Position numbers and translations under genes: made by a program
Shown here: one piece after another, positions 51,939 through 61,074 of the stretch
How the letters are laid out: every line of letters begins with the position of its first letter
How positions within the stretch are numbered: position 1 is the first letter of the stretch
Assembly: GCA_024998595.1 (NCBI GenBank)
Contig: JACOEK010000003.1
Span: 62,001 to 126,000, forward strand
DNA length: 64,000 bases
From: Nitrospira sp.
GTDB taxonomy: Bacteria; Nitrospirota; Nitrospiria; Nitrospirales; Nitrospiraceae
Direction: 5' to 3'
The notes under the pieces: model-generated
What the model was told of the DNA's origin: nothing
The model's input: only the letters and a program-made list of their open reading frames with translations
Database searches by the model: none

Positions 51939-52802
51939 ATGGCAAGCAAGCGATCATCTATTCATACAGGACCGCAGTCCCCCACTCAAGGCTTGCTCGA
52001 AGCCGCCGCGTCCAATCAGGCCACGGTTCTGGGTTTACTACGGCAAGTGATGGCAAGAGGCGAGCACGCGGACACGATACACGCCATTCGCACCCATTGC
52101 CGACGACTTCAAGCATTACTGGAACTGTGTGGCGATGTCAGACGTGCCCGCGCAATGGCTGATTGTGTGGGACAGTTGAGCAAGCTACGAGCGCTGCAAG
52201 TGTTTCGCCTGTATCTGATCGCACGCGATGCTCCGCAAAAAGATCTGACCCGGATGGATGATTGGCTTGCCAAAAGGATCAGAAAGCTGACAAGCACAGA
52301 TGCCTATCGCACGATCGAGCAAGTCGTATGGAAGCAGGCGCTTCCGGGGATCGCCTCCCCCGGTTTGTCCTTTAGCGACCGGCTTGAGCAACTCCGTCAA
52401 CAACACGAATGCCGACTGAAACAGCTCATTGAGGCTGCATCGGACAAGCCCCGCCGGAAGCGCCTCCATGCCTTGCGCCTCGCCTTGAAGACAATCCGGT
52501 ATCAGACGGAATGGTTGCCGGGTCGCGCCGCAGCGAAACACGACTTGCTCTCACGGCTCAAGCGCGTTCAGACCATATTGGGTAAGTATGAGGAGCTCGC
52601 TGATTTTCATCACTGGGGCAAGAAGCTGAGTCTGCCGATGCAGAGGGGGATTAGGCAGGACTGGAAGCGAGCGAGGAAGCGAGCCCGACGAATTCCCGGA
52701 GAGATGTCCTGGTTATTGGATGCGTTGGCAGCAGGCCATGTCTGGACTGCTGTGGATCATCACGCCGTGTTACTGAACCGCAGATCCACCGGGAGTGTCT
52801 GA
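51939..52802 (+). CDS. CHAD domain protein
   Basis: 287 residues with the CHAD helical arrangement rich in conserved basic and histidine residues: IHAIRTHCRRLQALLELCG (the H-x3-R-x2-R type motif), RRKRLHALRLALKTIRYQTEWL and a final KRARKRARRIPGEMSW. CHAD proteins bind polyphosphate granules, which suits the ppx and sixA neighbours. Its 3' end overlaps the convergent RR3 gene by 33 nt. An ATG start with a GAAG ribosome-binding site is used. Confidence 0.85.
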   Translation: MASKRSSIHTGPQSPTQGLLEAAASNQATVLGLLRQVMARGEHADTIHAIRTHCRRLQALLELCGDVRRARAMADCVGQLSKLRALQVFRLYLIARDAPQKDLTRMDDWLAKRIRKLTSTDAYRTIEQVVWKQALPGIASPGLSFSDRLEQLRQQHECRLKQLIEAASDKPRRKRLHALRLALKTIRYQTEWLPGRAAAKHDLLSRLKRVQTILGKYEELADFHHWGKKLSLPMQRGIRQDWKRARKRARRIPGEMSWLLDALAAGHVWTAVDHHAVLLNRRSTGSV

Positions 52803-53492
52803 GGCTGGTGTCATCAGGCGAAAACCGCCCGGCACGGTTTTAATGGCATCGACCGAGGAGGCTTCATCCGTCAGCTTCCGATTGAGCTGTTCCATGCACC
52901 GGTCAAGTTCCCCGTCGTGCATGAGGGTATCGTCTCCCCAGAGCAGAGACTTGAGTTCCTCGCGCGGAACGACACTCCCGACCGTACTCGCCAATCGACG
53001 CAACGCTTTCCACTCGTGCGAGGAGAGCGTCATTTTCTTTCCCCGGTACACTGCGACGTACAAATTTTCCGTCAGGGCAAGATCCTCGGCGAGTTCCTCG
53101 TCTTGCGCTTGGCTCTGCCGGCAGCGACGAAGCAGCGCGCGCACGCGTGCGAGTAGCTCCGCGCCAGAATAGGGTTTCACGATAAAATCGTCAGCCCCGG
53201 CGTCCAATGCTTCTGCTCGCCGCTCCTCGGAGGAAAACCCCGACATGACGATGATGGGGATGTGCTTGGTGGAGGGGTCCTGCCGTAAGCGTTTGCACAT
53301 TTCCCGTCCGGTCAGCCCGGGAAGATTGTCGTCGGCCATGATCAAGGATGGTTTGATGCGCCAGACATCCTGCATGCCAGCCGGGCCATCGAACGCAACA
53401 TTCGTGCGGAACGAAGCCTGTCGAAGGATCTGATCCAACAACTTGGCCTGACTCTGATCGTCCTCGACAATTTCAATGATTTCTAAAGCCAT
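52770..53492 (-). CDS. Response regulator with divergent winged helix (RR3), paralogue of RR2
   Basis: 240 residues, GGGGAG precedes ATG. Receiver: IVEDDQSQ, phosphoacceptor in LIMADDNLPG, switch IIVMSG, Lys in GADDFIVKPYS. C-terminal domain (about 140-230; VAVYRGKKMTLSSHEWKALRRLAS..GSVVPREELKSLLWG) ends DRCMEQLNRKLTD...DAIKTVPGGFRLM, so it replaces the usual LR.K..VRG.GY end as RR2 does. The adjacent gene is CHAD, overlapping by 33 nt in convergent arrangement. No kinase nearby. Confidence 0.85.
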   Translation of the reverse strand: MALEIIEIVEDDQSQAKLLDQILRQASFRTNVAFDGPAGMQDVWRIKPSLIMADDNLPGLTGREMCKRLRQDPSTKHIPIIVMSGFSSEERRAEALDAGADDFIVKPYSGAELLARVRALLRRCRQSQAQDEELAEDLALTENLYVAVYRGKKMTLSSHEWKALRRLASTVGSVVPREELKSLLWGDDTLMHDGELDRCMEQLNRKLTDEASSVDAIKTVPGGFRLMTPASDTPGGSAVQ

Positions 53493-53588
53493 GAAGACAC
53501 TCCCCTATCCCATCATCGGTCGGCACAGGGCGAAACTTGAGGGGGAACTGATCTGGAATGGGACAGGCAGGCCGCACTCGTCGTCTGT

Positions 53589-55739
53589 TTAGAGGCGGTA
53601 AGCAACACCAGAGCGTAGGCTTTGTACGGCCAGGAAGCAGGCCCGTGTCACTGCGTCGATCTGCTCAAACGGGATGACCGGGGCTTGTGCTCCCGCAACG
53701 GATTGTACAAACCGCGACATTTCTTCTGAAAACCCCTTGTCCCGTTTTGCGGTCTTGAATACGGTACTCTTGCCGTCTTTATACGTCTGCGTTTCTATGA
53801 AGTCGTTCATGACGAGCGACCTGCCGTCCGCATGGGCCTCAAAGCGTTCTTTCGGAAGTTCGCTGCTCCCCTCTGCCGTGTAGAGAATGGTGCCGATCGA
53901 TCCGTCTGCAAAATTCAGCACAATGCTGCATTGGTCATCTGTAATGCCGGAGCTATGCCGCCCGATCCTGGAGGCATAGACCGAGACGGGCGTGGATGCA
54001 GAGAGCGCTTGCATGTAATCGACGAAATGACACATTTCGCCGATGAGGCGCCCGCCTCCTATGTCCGGATGTTGCACCCAATGCTCTGCTGGAATGCGTC
54101 CTGCGTTGATTCGATACAGCATGACGAGCGGATTCACGCGCGAAGCGAAAAACCTCCCGGCTTCCTGCGCGTGCGGAGAAAACCGCCGGTTGAAGCCCAC
54201 CATCAGATGCAACCCGTCGGGTGCCTTCTTCTCATAGACGGAGCGGATATTCTCCAGTTCGTCTTCCGTCAGGCAGAGCGGTTTCTCTACGAAGACATGC
54301 TTGCCTGCGAGCAGTGCCTTGATCGTCAGGGCGGCGTGGCTGTCATGGCGGGTTCCGATCAGCACCGTATTGATGGTCGGGTCATCCAGAATGGACTGGC
54401 TGTCGCTTGTGCAATAGGCCCCAGTGATTTTCCCGGCCAGAGTTTTCGCGGTGATTCCCGAGGCAGTACAGATACCGCGAATGCCGACGTTTTCCATGTT
54501 TTGCAGCGGCGGGAGCAACATATCCTTTACGTGGTTTCCAGCTCCGATGATTCCCAGCATGACCGGGCGAGCGGCCTGGGCTGTCCTGGCGGCAATGGTT
54601 CGCGGTAAAGGACGAACCAGATCGGAGGGATATGTGATGACCATTGCGATATAAGGTGTCGAACCCTCCATCATCAGCGCATAGGCCGACTCCGCCTGCT
54701 CAATGGGAAAGCGATGAGTGATCAGCGGCTTGAGGCGCACCTTCCCTGCCGCAATGAGTTCGAGAAACGCCTGCATGTTACGCTGCTCTGTCCAGCGTAC
54801 GTACCCGAACGGGTAATCGTGCCCATGTTCCTCGTAGGCGGCGTCGTAGCGTCCTGGGCCGTAGGACATGGAGAGGCGAAGGTCAAGCTCCTTTTGATAA
54901 TACGGTTCTCGCGGTACATTCATCCCCACCGCGCCGACCACCACCACACGCCCCTTTTTTCTTGAGATTTCCCCGGCCACTTCGATCGGCCCGTTGTCCT
55001 TGGTGCTGGCCGTAATAATCACCGCATCGACCCCGTGGCCGTCTGAAAAGGCGGCGGCTGAATCCGCAATATCAGAGGACAGCGCTACGATGTCCGCTCC
55101 CAACTCACGCGCCAACTGCAACTTGGATTGATCGACATCGGATCCCAACACACGGCAACCGGATGCCTTCAACAACTGCACGGTCAGCTGGCCGAGCAGG
55201 CCAAGGCCGATCACGGCGATCCGGTCTCCCAGCCTGGGCTCCGCCTGACGAACGCCCTGCAGAGCGATGGCTCCGAGCGTCACAAAGGAAGCATCCTCGG
55301 AATCCACGCCGTCCGGAATTTTCACGCAGAGATGTTTGGGCACGTAGATCATTTCGGCATGAGACGCATAATTCTGCCCGGCACAGGCAACGCGGTCCCC
55401 GACCGTAAAGGACCCCGCATCGCGGGCGGCCTCAACAACGGTGCCGGCGCAGCTGTATCCAAGCGACGCCGGTGAGTCCAGCTTGTCGAACACACGCGAG
55501 AGTGTGAGCGCGAGTCCATCTGTCTGAATCGCGGAGAGGACCTTCTTGATCTTCTCCGGTCGCTCCATGGCCTTGCTGGCCAAAGACTTCTTCGTGTTCT
55601 GAATCGTCGACTTTTCGGTTCCCGGGCTAATGAGGGAGGCCTCGTTAAGTACGAGCAGGCCGCATCCGCGGAGGGAAGGCGGAGGAACCTCTACCACCTT
55701 CACCGCTCCGGACCGTTTATGTTGAAGAACTTGTTTCAT
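53589..55739 (-). CDS. Two-domain oxidoreductase: zinc-type alcohol dehydrogenase + Gfo/Idh/MocA
   Basis: 716 residues. The N-terminal half (about 1-375) is a medium-chain dehydrogenase (SLGYSCAGTVVEA, IAVIGLGLLGQLTVQLLKA for NAD(P) binding). The C-terminal half (about 390-716) is a Gfo/Idh/MocA sugar oxidoreductase (MLGIIGAGNHVKDMLLPPL, VFVEKPLCLTEDEL, GGGRLIGEMCHFVDYMQAL). The zinc-site cysteines of true alcohol dehydrogenases are mostly absent, so catalysis by the first half is unclear. These fused proteins occur in exopolysaccharide clusters, where they probably make or modify a nucleotide sugar. Last gene of the EPS run on this strand. Confidence 0.88.
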   Translation of the reverse strand: MKQVLQHKRSGAVKVVEVPPPSLRGCGLLVLNEASLISPGTEKSTIQNTKKSLASKAMERPEKIKKVLSAIQTDGLALTLSRVFDKLDSPASLGYSCAGTVVEAARDAGSFTVGDRVACAGQNYASHAEMIYVPKHLCVKIPDGVDSEDASFVTLGAIALQGVRQAEPRLGDRIAVIGLGLLGQLTVQLLKASGCRVLGSDVDQSKLQLARELGADIVALSSDIADSAAAFSDGHGVDAVIITASTKDNGPIEVAGEISRKKGRVVVVGAVGMNVPREPYYQKELDLRLSMSYGPGRYDAAYEEHGHDYPFGYVRWTEQRNMQAFLELIAAGKVRLKPLITHRFPIEQAESAYALMMEGSTPYIAMVITYPSDLVRPLPRTIAARTAQAARPVMLGIIGAGNHVKDMLLPPLQNMENVGIRGICTASGITAKTLAGKITGAYCTSDSQSILDDPTINTVLIGTRHDSHAALTIKALLAGKHVFVEKPLCLTEDELENIRSVYEKKAPDGLHLMVGFNRRFSPHAQEAGRFFASRVNPLVMLYRINAGRIPAEHWVQHPDIGGGRLIGEMCHFVDYMQALSASTPVSVYASRIGRHSSGITDDQCSIVLNFADGSIGTILYTAEGSSELPKERFEAHADGRSLVMNDFIETQTYKDGKSTVFKTAKRDKGFSEEMSRFVQSVAGAQAPVIPFEQIDAVTRACFLAVQSLRSGVAYRL

Positions 55740-55773
55740 GCGTGGGGGTTGTGTAGGGAATATTGTCCTTCAA

Positions 55774-57177
55774 TCAACTGTTTCCCTTCAACAGTTGTCG
55801 AACACTTTTCCAGGCCTGACCGAATCCCCACGACTGGGTGCGTGGCGGTCTTGCGGCGCGCGTCTGATCCCCTTCCAGGTGTGAAAGCCGAACCGCTGTG
55901 TCTTTAAACGTCCGATCAGTGCGAAAGATCAAACGGTACTGCTCCAGGGCCTCGGGCTTGTCTCCCATTTGCTCGAGCGTGCGCCCCAAAAGGTAGCGGA
56001 CGCTTAAACTTTGTGAGCGCGATGCGTTGTAATCCGAGCAGGCTTTTCGAAATGCGGCCACGGCCTGCGGTACGAATCCGAGTGCCCGGTAACACAGACC
56101 GATTTGCCCAAATGCCCGTAGGTGGTAGGTCGAATCCTGTGCCGCCTGTTCAAACTGCGCGATGGCGGCAATATAGTCATGATTTTTCCGCAGCGTCATC
56201 CCACGCTGATAGTGGGTTTCAGCCATGCCCGCAGCGGGGGCAGGGTCCGTTGACGGTATGGACTCTAGGGACGACGCAGGCTCTGGGATGACGTCCGGTA
56301 GACCGGACATTTCGGTATCATCTTCTACCGCGATCTGCGCCAGATCTTCAAGGTCTGCCAGCGGGAGGATCCGATTCTTCTGTCGATCGAGCGCAGCCTG
56401 GGCCAACAACTTCGCAGTAATCCGAGGGGCTTGCTGCGCATACCCATAGGTCAGAGCCATTTCGCAGACCTGGTTAATCAAGCGCGGATTTCCCCGACTC
56501 AAACGGTAGGTTAAGGCACAAGCGGCTGCGCTGAAGAGCGGGCGCGTCGATCCGGCGAGCTGGATACGATGGCGAATGTAGTGCGCAACTTCTTCCTCCG
56601 TGAAGGGTTGCAGATGGTAATCCACCACGACGCGTTGCGCGAATTGCGTCATATCCACCCGGCGTAGGAGTGTTTGTAGATCCGGCTGGCCGGAGAGGAT
56701 GATTTGTAGTTGCAGCGTCTTTTCCTGATTCAAATTGGAGAGTAACCGCAACTCCTCGAGCAGTTTCACGCCCAGATTTTGCGCCTCATCCATGATCAAC
56801 ACCACCCGCCGGTGCCGTGCTGTTTCCTGGGCAAGAAAATTGGCGAACAAGTGCTGGGCTTCGACCGGATCGACTTGTTTGCTGTTCAACCCGAGAGCGA
56901 GGAGGATCCAGGGCAGCAGATGATCAACATCGTAGCGGGCGTTGGTGAGAAACCCGATCGAAAATGCGTCGCGGGTGTCCCCGATCAATTTCTGAAGCAG
57001 CGAGGTCTTGCCCATGCCTGGATCGCCAGTGAGCACCATGAATGGCGCCTCGGTCAACAGGCCATACTCGAGCAAGCTGTACGCGGTTCGATGAGTTGCG
57101 CCCAGATAGAGAAACTCGCTATCGGGCAACAGCGAAAAGGGTTTGCTGTGAAGTTGATAGAAACTTTTATACATCAA
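55774..57177 (-). CDS. ExeA-type AAA ATPase with C-terminal TPRs (XrtA-locus type)
   Basis: 467 residues. MYKSFYQLHSKPFSLLPDSEFLYLGATHRTAYSLLEYGL is the GspA/ExeA start; Walker A is TGDPGMGKTSLL, Walker B VVLIMDEAQNL, sensor 1 LSGQPDL. From about 320 there are TPR-like helices (AGMAETHYQRGMTLRKNHDYIAAIAQFEQA, YRALGFVPQAVAAF). ExeA-type ATPases near PEP-CTERM/XrtA loci are of unknown precise role, thought to work on the cell-envelope machinery. It begins 3 nt after the BY-kinase-like gene. Confidence 0.85.
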   Translation of the reverse strand: MMYKSFYQLHSKPFSLLPDSEFLYLGATHRTAYSLLEYGLLTEAPFMVLTGDPGMGKTSLLQKLIGDTRDAFSIGFLTNARYDVDHLLPWILLALGLNSKQVDPVEAQHLFANFLAQETARHRRVVLIMDEAQNLGVKLLEELRLLSNLNQEKTLQLQIILSGQPDLQTLLRRVDMTQFAQRVVVDYHLQPFTEEEVAHYIRHRIQLAGSTRPLFSAAACALTYRLSRGNPRLINQVCEMALTYGYAQQAPRITAKLLAQAALDRQKNRILPLADLEDLAQIAVEDDTEMSGLPDVIPEPASSLESIPSTDPAPAAGMAETHYQRGMTLRKNHDYIAAIAQFEQAAQDSTYHLRAFGQIGLCYRALGFVPQAVAAFRKACSDYNASRSQSLSVRYLLGRTLEQMGDKPEALEQYRLIFRTDRTFKDTAVRLSHLEGDQTRAARPPRTQSWGFGQAWKSVRQLLKGNS

Positions 57178-57180
57178 TGC

Positions 57181-58005
57181 CTACATCATTCTCTTCATGC
57201 TCGAGGGCGTGGCCGTCGCAAAGCCGATCTTGTTGACCACGGTTCCCAGCACTGGTACGGTCTGTTTCAACAAGGCGAGAGATCGTTCCACATCCTCTGC
57301 TTTTGTGCGTCCTTCTTCAATTACGACCAGCATGGCATCGAGGTACGGCGAGAAGGCCAGCACATCCGAGGTCTGCAAAATCGGGGGCAGGTCGAACAAG
57401 ATCATACGCGATTGATAGCGATGTTTAAACTCCTCGACCAGGGCCACCATTTTAGGCGAGGTCAGAGCTTCCGCCGAGTGTGACACGGCGCGCCCTCCGG
57501 GCAGAAGAACGAAGCGGCCGATACCGGGATGCACCAGCAATTGTTCGATCGGCACATCGTCCAGCAAATAATCGGCTAGCCCCAGGCAGTCTCCCAGATC
57601 AAACATCTCGTGCACGCTGGGATGCATGAGGTTCGCGTCTACGAGCAGTACGGATTGTGTCACATCCATCGCTAAGCTGGCGGCGAGGTTGACGGAGGTG
57701 AAGGTCTTGCCCTCTTGTTCGCCAGGACTGCTCACCCCGATCACGTTCCATCCCTTTTCTCGAACCCGGTGCAACACCTGAGTGCGAAGAATTTTGAACG
57801 AATCTACAAACTGTCCTCCTTGAAATCCGGCCAGAATACGCTGCTCCCGCAGCACCGGTTCAGGGATCTGTACCGAGCGTGTGCGGCTGTAGACGATCGT
57901 GGCCGGCACCGGCCGTATGGGTTGCGTTCGTCCAGGGCCCGGTCTGGTAGGGCTTTGGTGTTGCTGTTGCTTATAGCGATCGAGCGCTGCTTGAAACCAT
58001 TCCAT
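57181..58005 (-). CDS. CpsD/CapB-like ATPase (BY-kinase type)
   Basis: 274 residues. The N-terminal ~90 are Pro/Gln-rich. The ATPase has SSPGEQEGKTFTSVNLA (Walker A; more usually PGEGKS, here with two extra residues), VLLVDANLMHPSVHEMF (Walker A', the DxD-like step) and MILFDLPPI (Walker B). It would phosphorylate the Wzz-like partner and set polymer length. There is no Tyr-rich tail: the protein ends FATATPSSMKRMM, so autophosphorylation at a C-terminal tyrosine cluster is not expected. It is just downstream of the Wzz/GNVR gene, 60 nt apart. Confidence 0.85.
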   Translation of the reverse strand: MEWFQAALDRYKQQQHQSPTRPGPGRTQPIRPVPATIVYSRTRSVQIPEPVLREQRILAGFQGGQFVDSFKILRTQVLHRVREKGWNVIGVSSPGEQEGKTFTSVNLAASLAMDVTQSVLLVDANLMHPSVHEMFDLGDCLGLADYLLDDVPIEQLLVHPGIGRFVLLPGGRAVSHSAEALTSPKMVALVEEFKHRYQSRMILFDLPPILQTSDVLAFSPYLDAMLVVIEEGRTKAEDVERSLALLKQTVPVLGTVVNKIGFATATPSSMKRMM

Positions 58006-58065
58006 GGCGAGCCCTTTCCATGCTGGCAGGCAAGTGCCACCACCGCAGGTCGTGGATGATCAGTG

Positions 58066-59835
58066 TCATTCGATCCCGAATTTCCTCAAGGTGGCGAACC
58101 AGACCACGTCCAGCGGGGTCCAGAAGAGATGACAGAGGAGAAGAAGTGTTGCCACGGCTCCCAAACCGGCGAGCCTGATCCTGGCTCGCCGGCGGAGCGC
58201 GCGGCCGACGTCCGCCTGGTTCGGCATGTAGGGAATCACCGCCAGCGGAAAGGCTTGTGTGACGCGCAACAATTGTTCCGGCGTGCGAATGGAATGGTCG
58301 AGATGTTCGGCCAAGGCAGCCGCCCCGGCACCTCCCGCCATCGCCAGAATAAAGCCCAGCAAGACGATGGCCTTCCGGTTCGGCTTCTCGGGACTTTCCG
58401 GCAAACCAGGTGGATCGATGAGGGAGAATCGTTCCCCCTTACGCTGGACTTCCAGTCCTTCCGACACCTTCGCTTCCAGCAACCGGGACCGAATGTCCTG
58501 GTACTTTTGGGCGGAGGTATCGCGATCACGGACCAGTACCAGATAGTCCGGCTCTAATGCCGGGGTCCGTTCCACACGCGTGGCATAGTCTTGAAGCCGT
58601 CGTTTGACGATTGTGCGGCTATTCTTCAGGGCGTCGAGTGACGAGACGACGGAATTGAGCTGGGCCTGGATGTTGATGTAGGCCGGATTTTCAGGCCGCG
58701 GTTGATTCCTGTTCACCGAACCGGCGCCGACTCGAGCAAGATCTTGCTGCAACGCCGCAATCGTACGTTTCGTCTGTAGCACATCGGGGTGCTCCATGCC
58801 GAGCCGATCGGTCAACGTCGCGAGTCGTGCCTTAGCATCGATCAACTGCTTGGCGATCTCCTCACCTTCCGGTCTGGCCCCGGTTTCACGCTCCAGCGCA
58901 GCGATTTCCTGTTTCATCTTGATCACATCGGGATGGTCCGGAGCGAAACTCGCCGAGGCTCCGGCATATTGGGCACGCAAGGCCCGCAATCGTTCGACGC
59001 TATCCAGAATGCGCTCGCCGGTGACGGACAGAATGGGCGTGTTGGGTTTGATGGTGGCCAGTTCGCCTTCGAGGTAGTTCTTGCGCTCCTGGAGGCTCCG
59101 GATCTGTTGATCGAGATCCACCAGCTCGCGGTCGGCCTGATTCATCATCTGGAGGTTGAGCGGCATCAACTCCGGCAAGGCGCCGCTGGCTCGCTGCTTG
59201 AACTTCGAGAGTTTACCTTCGACCTCTTCGATGTGCTGAGACAGGCTGTCCGCTTCCTGCTTGAGAAAGGTTGTCGTCTCTTGCGCCTGCCGTTCCCGGC
59301 TTTTCAAATTTTCACCGAGGAAAAGGCTGGTCAGTTCGTTGGCCACGCGCTGGGCGATCTCCGGAGTGCCGCTATTGTAGGACACGGTAAAGGCAATCGT
59401 CGCCTTGGTGGCATTGTGCGTCCGTTTGTCGATCACGTCGGCGCTAATGACTTCCACCTCGATGTCTTTGATGAAGCGTTTGATGACTTCTTCCGTGGGG
59501 TTTTCCTTTCGCATTCCGGCATAAAGGTTGTATTGCTCGACGACTTTCCCAAGACTGGAGCGGCTCATGACTTGTTGCTTGATCATTTCGATCCGCTGGT
59601 CGGCATAGCTGGTGATCGTGCTGTGGACCAACTCCGCAGGGACTTCTTGCTCTTCGATCAAGATGGTTGCTGTGGATTTGAAGGTCGGAGGCCAGAGAAG
59701 TGCAGCAATCACACTCAGGCACAGGAGAAAGCCTCCCGCGAGCAGAATGCTGCGTTTCCTGCGACGAAAAATCGTTAGATAGTCCTGGAGATTCACAGTG
59801 GACTCTGATTCCATGTGCCGTCGTTGGTCAGCCAT
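58066..59835 (-). CDS. Wzz/GNVR chain-length determinant protein
   Basis: 589 residues from the second nearby ATG, because GAAGG is 8 nt before it and 2 nt before the first. TM1 about 30-50 (SILLAGGFLLCLSVIAALLW), a long periplasmic coiled coil to about 500 (with ERTPALEPDYLVLVRDRDTSAQKYQDIRSRLLEA, the GNVR-type block), TM2 about 510-530 and a further hydrophobic part near the end. Regulates polysaccharide chain length together with the adjacent ATPase. The Wzz pair arrangement with a separate kinase-like gene is typical of these loci. Confidence 0.9.
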   Translation of the reverse strand: MADQRRHMESESTVNLQDYLTIFRRRKRSILLAGGFLLCLSVIAALLWPPTFKSTATILIEEQEVPAELVHSTITSYADQRIEMIKQQVMSRSSLGKVVEQYNLYAGMRKENPTEEVIKRFIKDIEVEVISADVIDKRTHNATKATIAFTVSYNSGTPEIAQRVANELTSLFLGENLKSRERQAQETTTFLKQEADSLSQHIEEVEGKLSKFKQRASGALPELMPLNLQMMNQADRELVDLDQQIRSLQERKNYLEGELATIKPNTPILSVTGERILDSVERLRALRAQYAGASASFAPDHPDVIKMKQEIAALERETGARPEGEEIAKQLIDAKARLATLTDRLGMEHPDVLQTKRTIAALQQDLARVGAGSVNRNQPRPENPAYINIQAQLNSVVSSLDALKNSRTIVKRRLQDYATRVERTPALEPDYLVLVRDRDTSAQKYQDIRSRLLEAKVSEGLEVQRKGERFSLIDPPGLPESPEKPNRKAIVLLGFILAMAGGAGAAALAEHLDHSIRTPEQLLRVTQAFPLAVIPYMPNQADVGRALRRRARIRLAGLGAVATLLLLCHLFWTPLDVVWFATLRKFGIE

Positions 59836-59859
59836 ATACATTACCTTCGTCGTTTCTTC

Positions 59860-61071
59860 CTATTGAGAGATCGCGAGTTTAGGTGGGTGGTACGTCAGCA
59901 TGAGGGTGAGCATATTCGATACTACCGGTTCGTTGAGCGCATCGGCATCACGCAGTCGATAGCCATATGACGCCTCAGCAGCCCACCATTCTGAAAAACG
60001 CCACGTCATCCGGGGCGTGAAGTAGAGTAGTCGTTGCTCGGACAGTGATCGCCCTCCGGATTGGGAGATGGCTCCGGTCACGAGATATGCCGCAGCATCT
60101 AGGGACATGGCTAAACGTTCCGTCACATTATAGGAGACCAATGCGCCGATACGATCAGTTTGGACTAATAGACCAAATCCGCTGGGAAAGATATCTCGGG
60201 TCATACTTAGTTGCACGTTAACTTGTTCAAACTGTTGTGACAGCGTGGCGCCATACAACCAAATCGTATCCTTCGTGGTTTGCCCAAATCCAGCGGATTG
60301 ACTCGTGGAGCTGAGAAAGCGGGGGCCGCCGTATACCGTCAATTTCAACCCTTCCGTGAAAGCATGGCTATAGGTGAACAGTGCTCCAGGATAATAAGCC
60401 CGCAACCCGACTGGAGCGTTCGTAGTATGAAAGTTCGTGTAGGTGCCAGCCAGTTGTACGTCGTCGCGTTCTGTCAAATGATACAGAAAACCTGCCGAAC
60501 CCCCGAATACCTGGTAGTCAACTAACCCTACGCGGAGAGCATCCTGGTAGGAGGCATCGCTGAATTGGAAACTACTTTGAAATGACAAACTTTCGGTGAT
60601 CATCCTCGTCCAACTTGGGTTCAGATTCCATAGGTTCCGCTGGGTGAACCGGAGGACAACGCCAGTCGTCAATAGTTCGCCCAATAACGTATTGTCGCGA
60701 GTAAATCCCCCGCTGAAACCCCATTCATCTCGTTCCGTGCGATAACGCACCGTAAGCGGAAAGTACATGTTAGTGAATTGTGTGGTCTCCCCCCCGTAGT
60801 AATTGACAAAATCCAACGTCGCCTTCCCCGTCACATCTAACCGTTCCGTTTTGCCTGAAAAATCCGTGCTGGGTGAAATCGAATAACCATATGTCGGGTC
60901 ATGGGGCAATGGAGTCAGCAGGAGATTGTCGTTGTAGTACGCTTTGGTGCTCAACGATGGGACTATCGACCACTCTGCGGCAAAGCAGGACATGCTCGCC
61001 AGAAAAAGCGATAGTGCGACTGCAAGGCCAAAGACAATCCTCGATGCGCAGCTGTTCGATACAGGCTTCAC
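59860..61071 (-). CDS. Outer-membrane beta-barrel protein of the EPS/PEP-CTERM locus
   Basis: 403 residues. Signal peptide (IVFGLAVALSLFLASMSCFA, cleaved before AEW). The rest is alternating amphipathic strands with aromatic girdles (VIPSLSTKAYYNDNLLLTP; ERLDVTGKATLDFVNYYGG; RYRTERDEWGFSGGFTRDN), ending LTLMLTYHPPKLAISQ. This is the pattern of the PEP-CTERM system-associated outer-membrane protein (TIGR03016-like), possibly the polymer exit route. It is 3 nt from the Wza-like gene. Confidence 0.78.
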   Translation of the reverse strand: MKPVSNSCASRIVFGLAVALSLFLASMSCFAAEWSIVPSLSTKAYYNDNLLLTPLPHDPTYGYSISPSTDFSGKTERLDVTGKATLDFVNYYGGETTQFTNMYFPLTVRYRTERDEWGFSGGFTRDNTLLGELLTTGVVLRFTQRNLWNLNPSWTRMITESLSFQSSFQFSDASYQDALRVGLVDYQVFGGSAGFLYHLTERDDVQLAGTYTNFHTTNAPVGLRAYYPGALFTYSHAFTEGLKLTVYGGPRFLSSTSQSAGFGQTTKDTIWLYGATLSQQFEQVNVQLSMTRDIFPSGFGLLVQTDRIGALVSYNVTERLAMSLDAAAYLVTGAISQSGGRSLSEQRLLYFTPRMTWRFSEWWAAEASYGYRLRDADALNEPVVSNMLTLMLTYHPPKLAISQ

Positions 61072-61074
61072 GAA

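Noticed and set aside
53832-54608. 258-codon open frame on the plus strand
   Set aside because: Opposite the Gfo/Idh/MocA half of the oxidoreductase; no independent support.
58789-59778. 329-codon open frame on the plus strand
   Set aside because: Antisense to the Wzz/GNVR gene; composition is a mirror of the coiled-coil codons and there is no recognisable domain.
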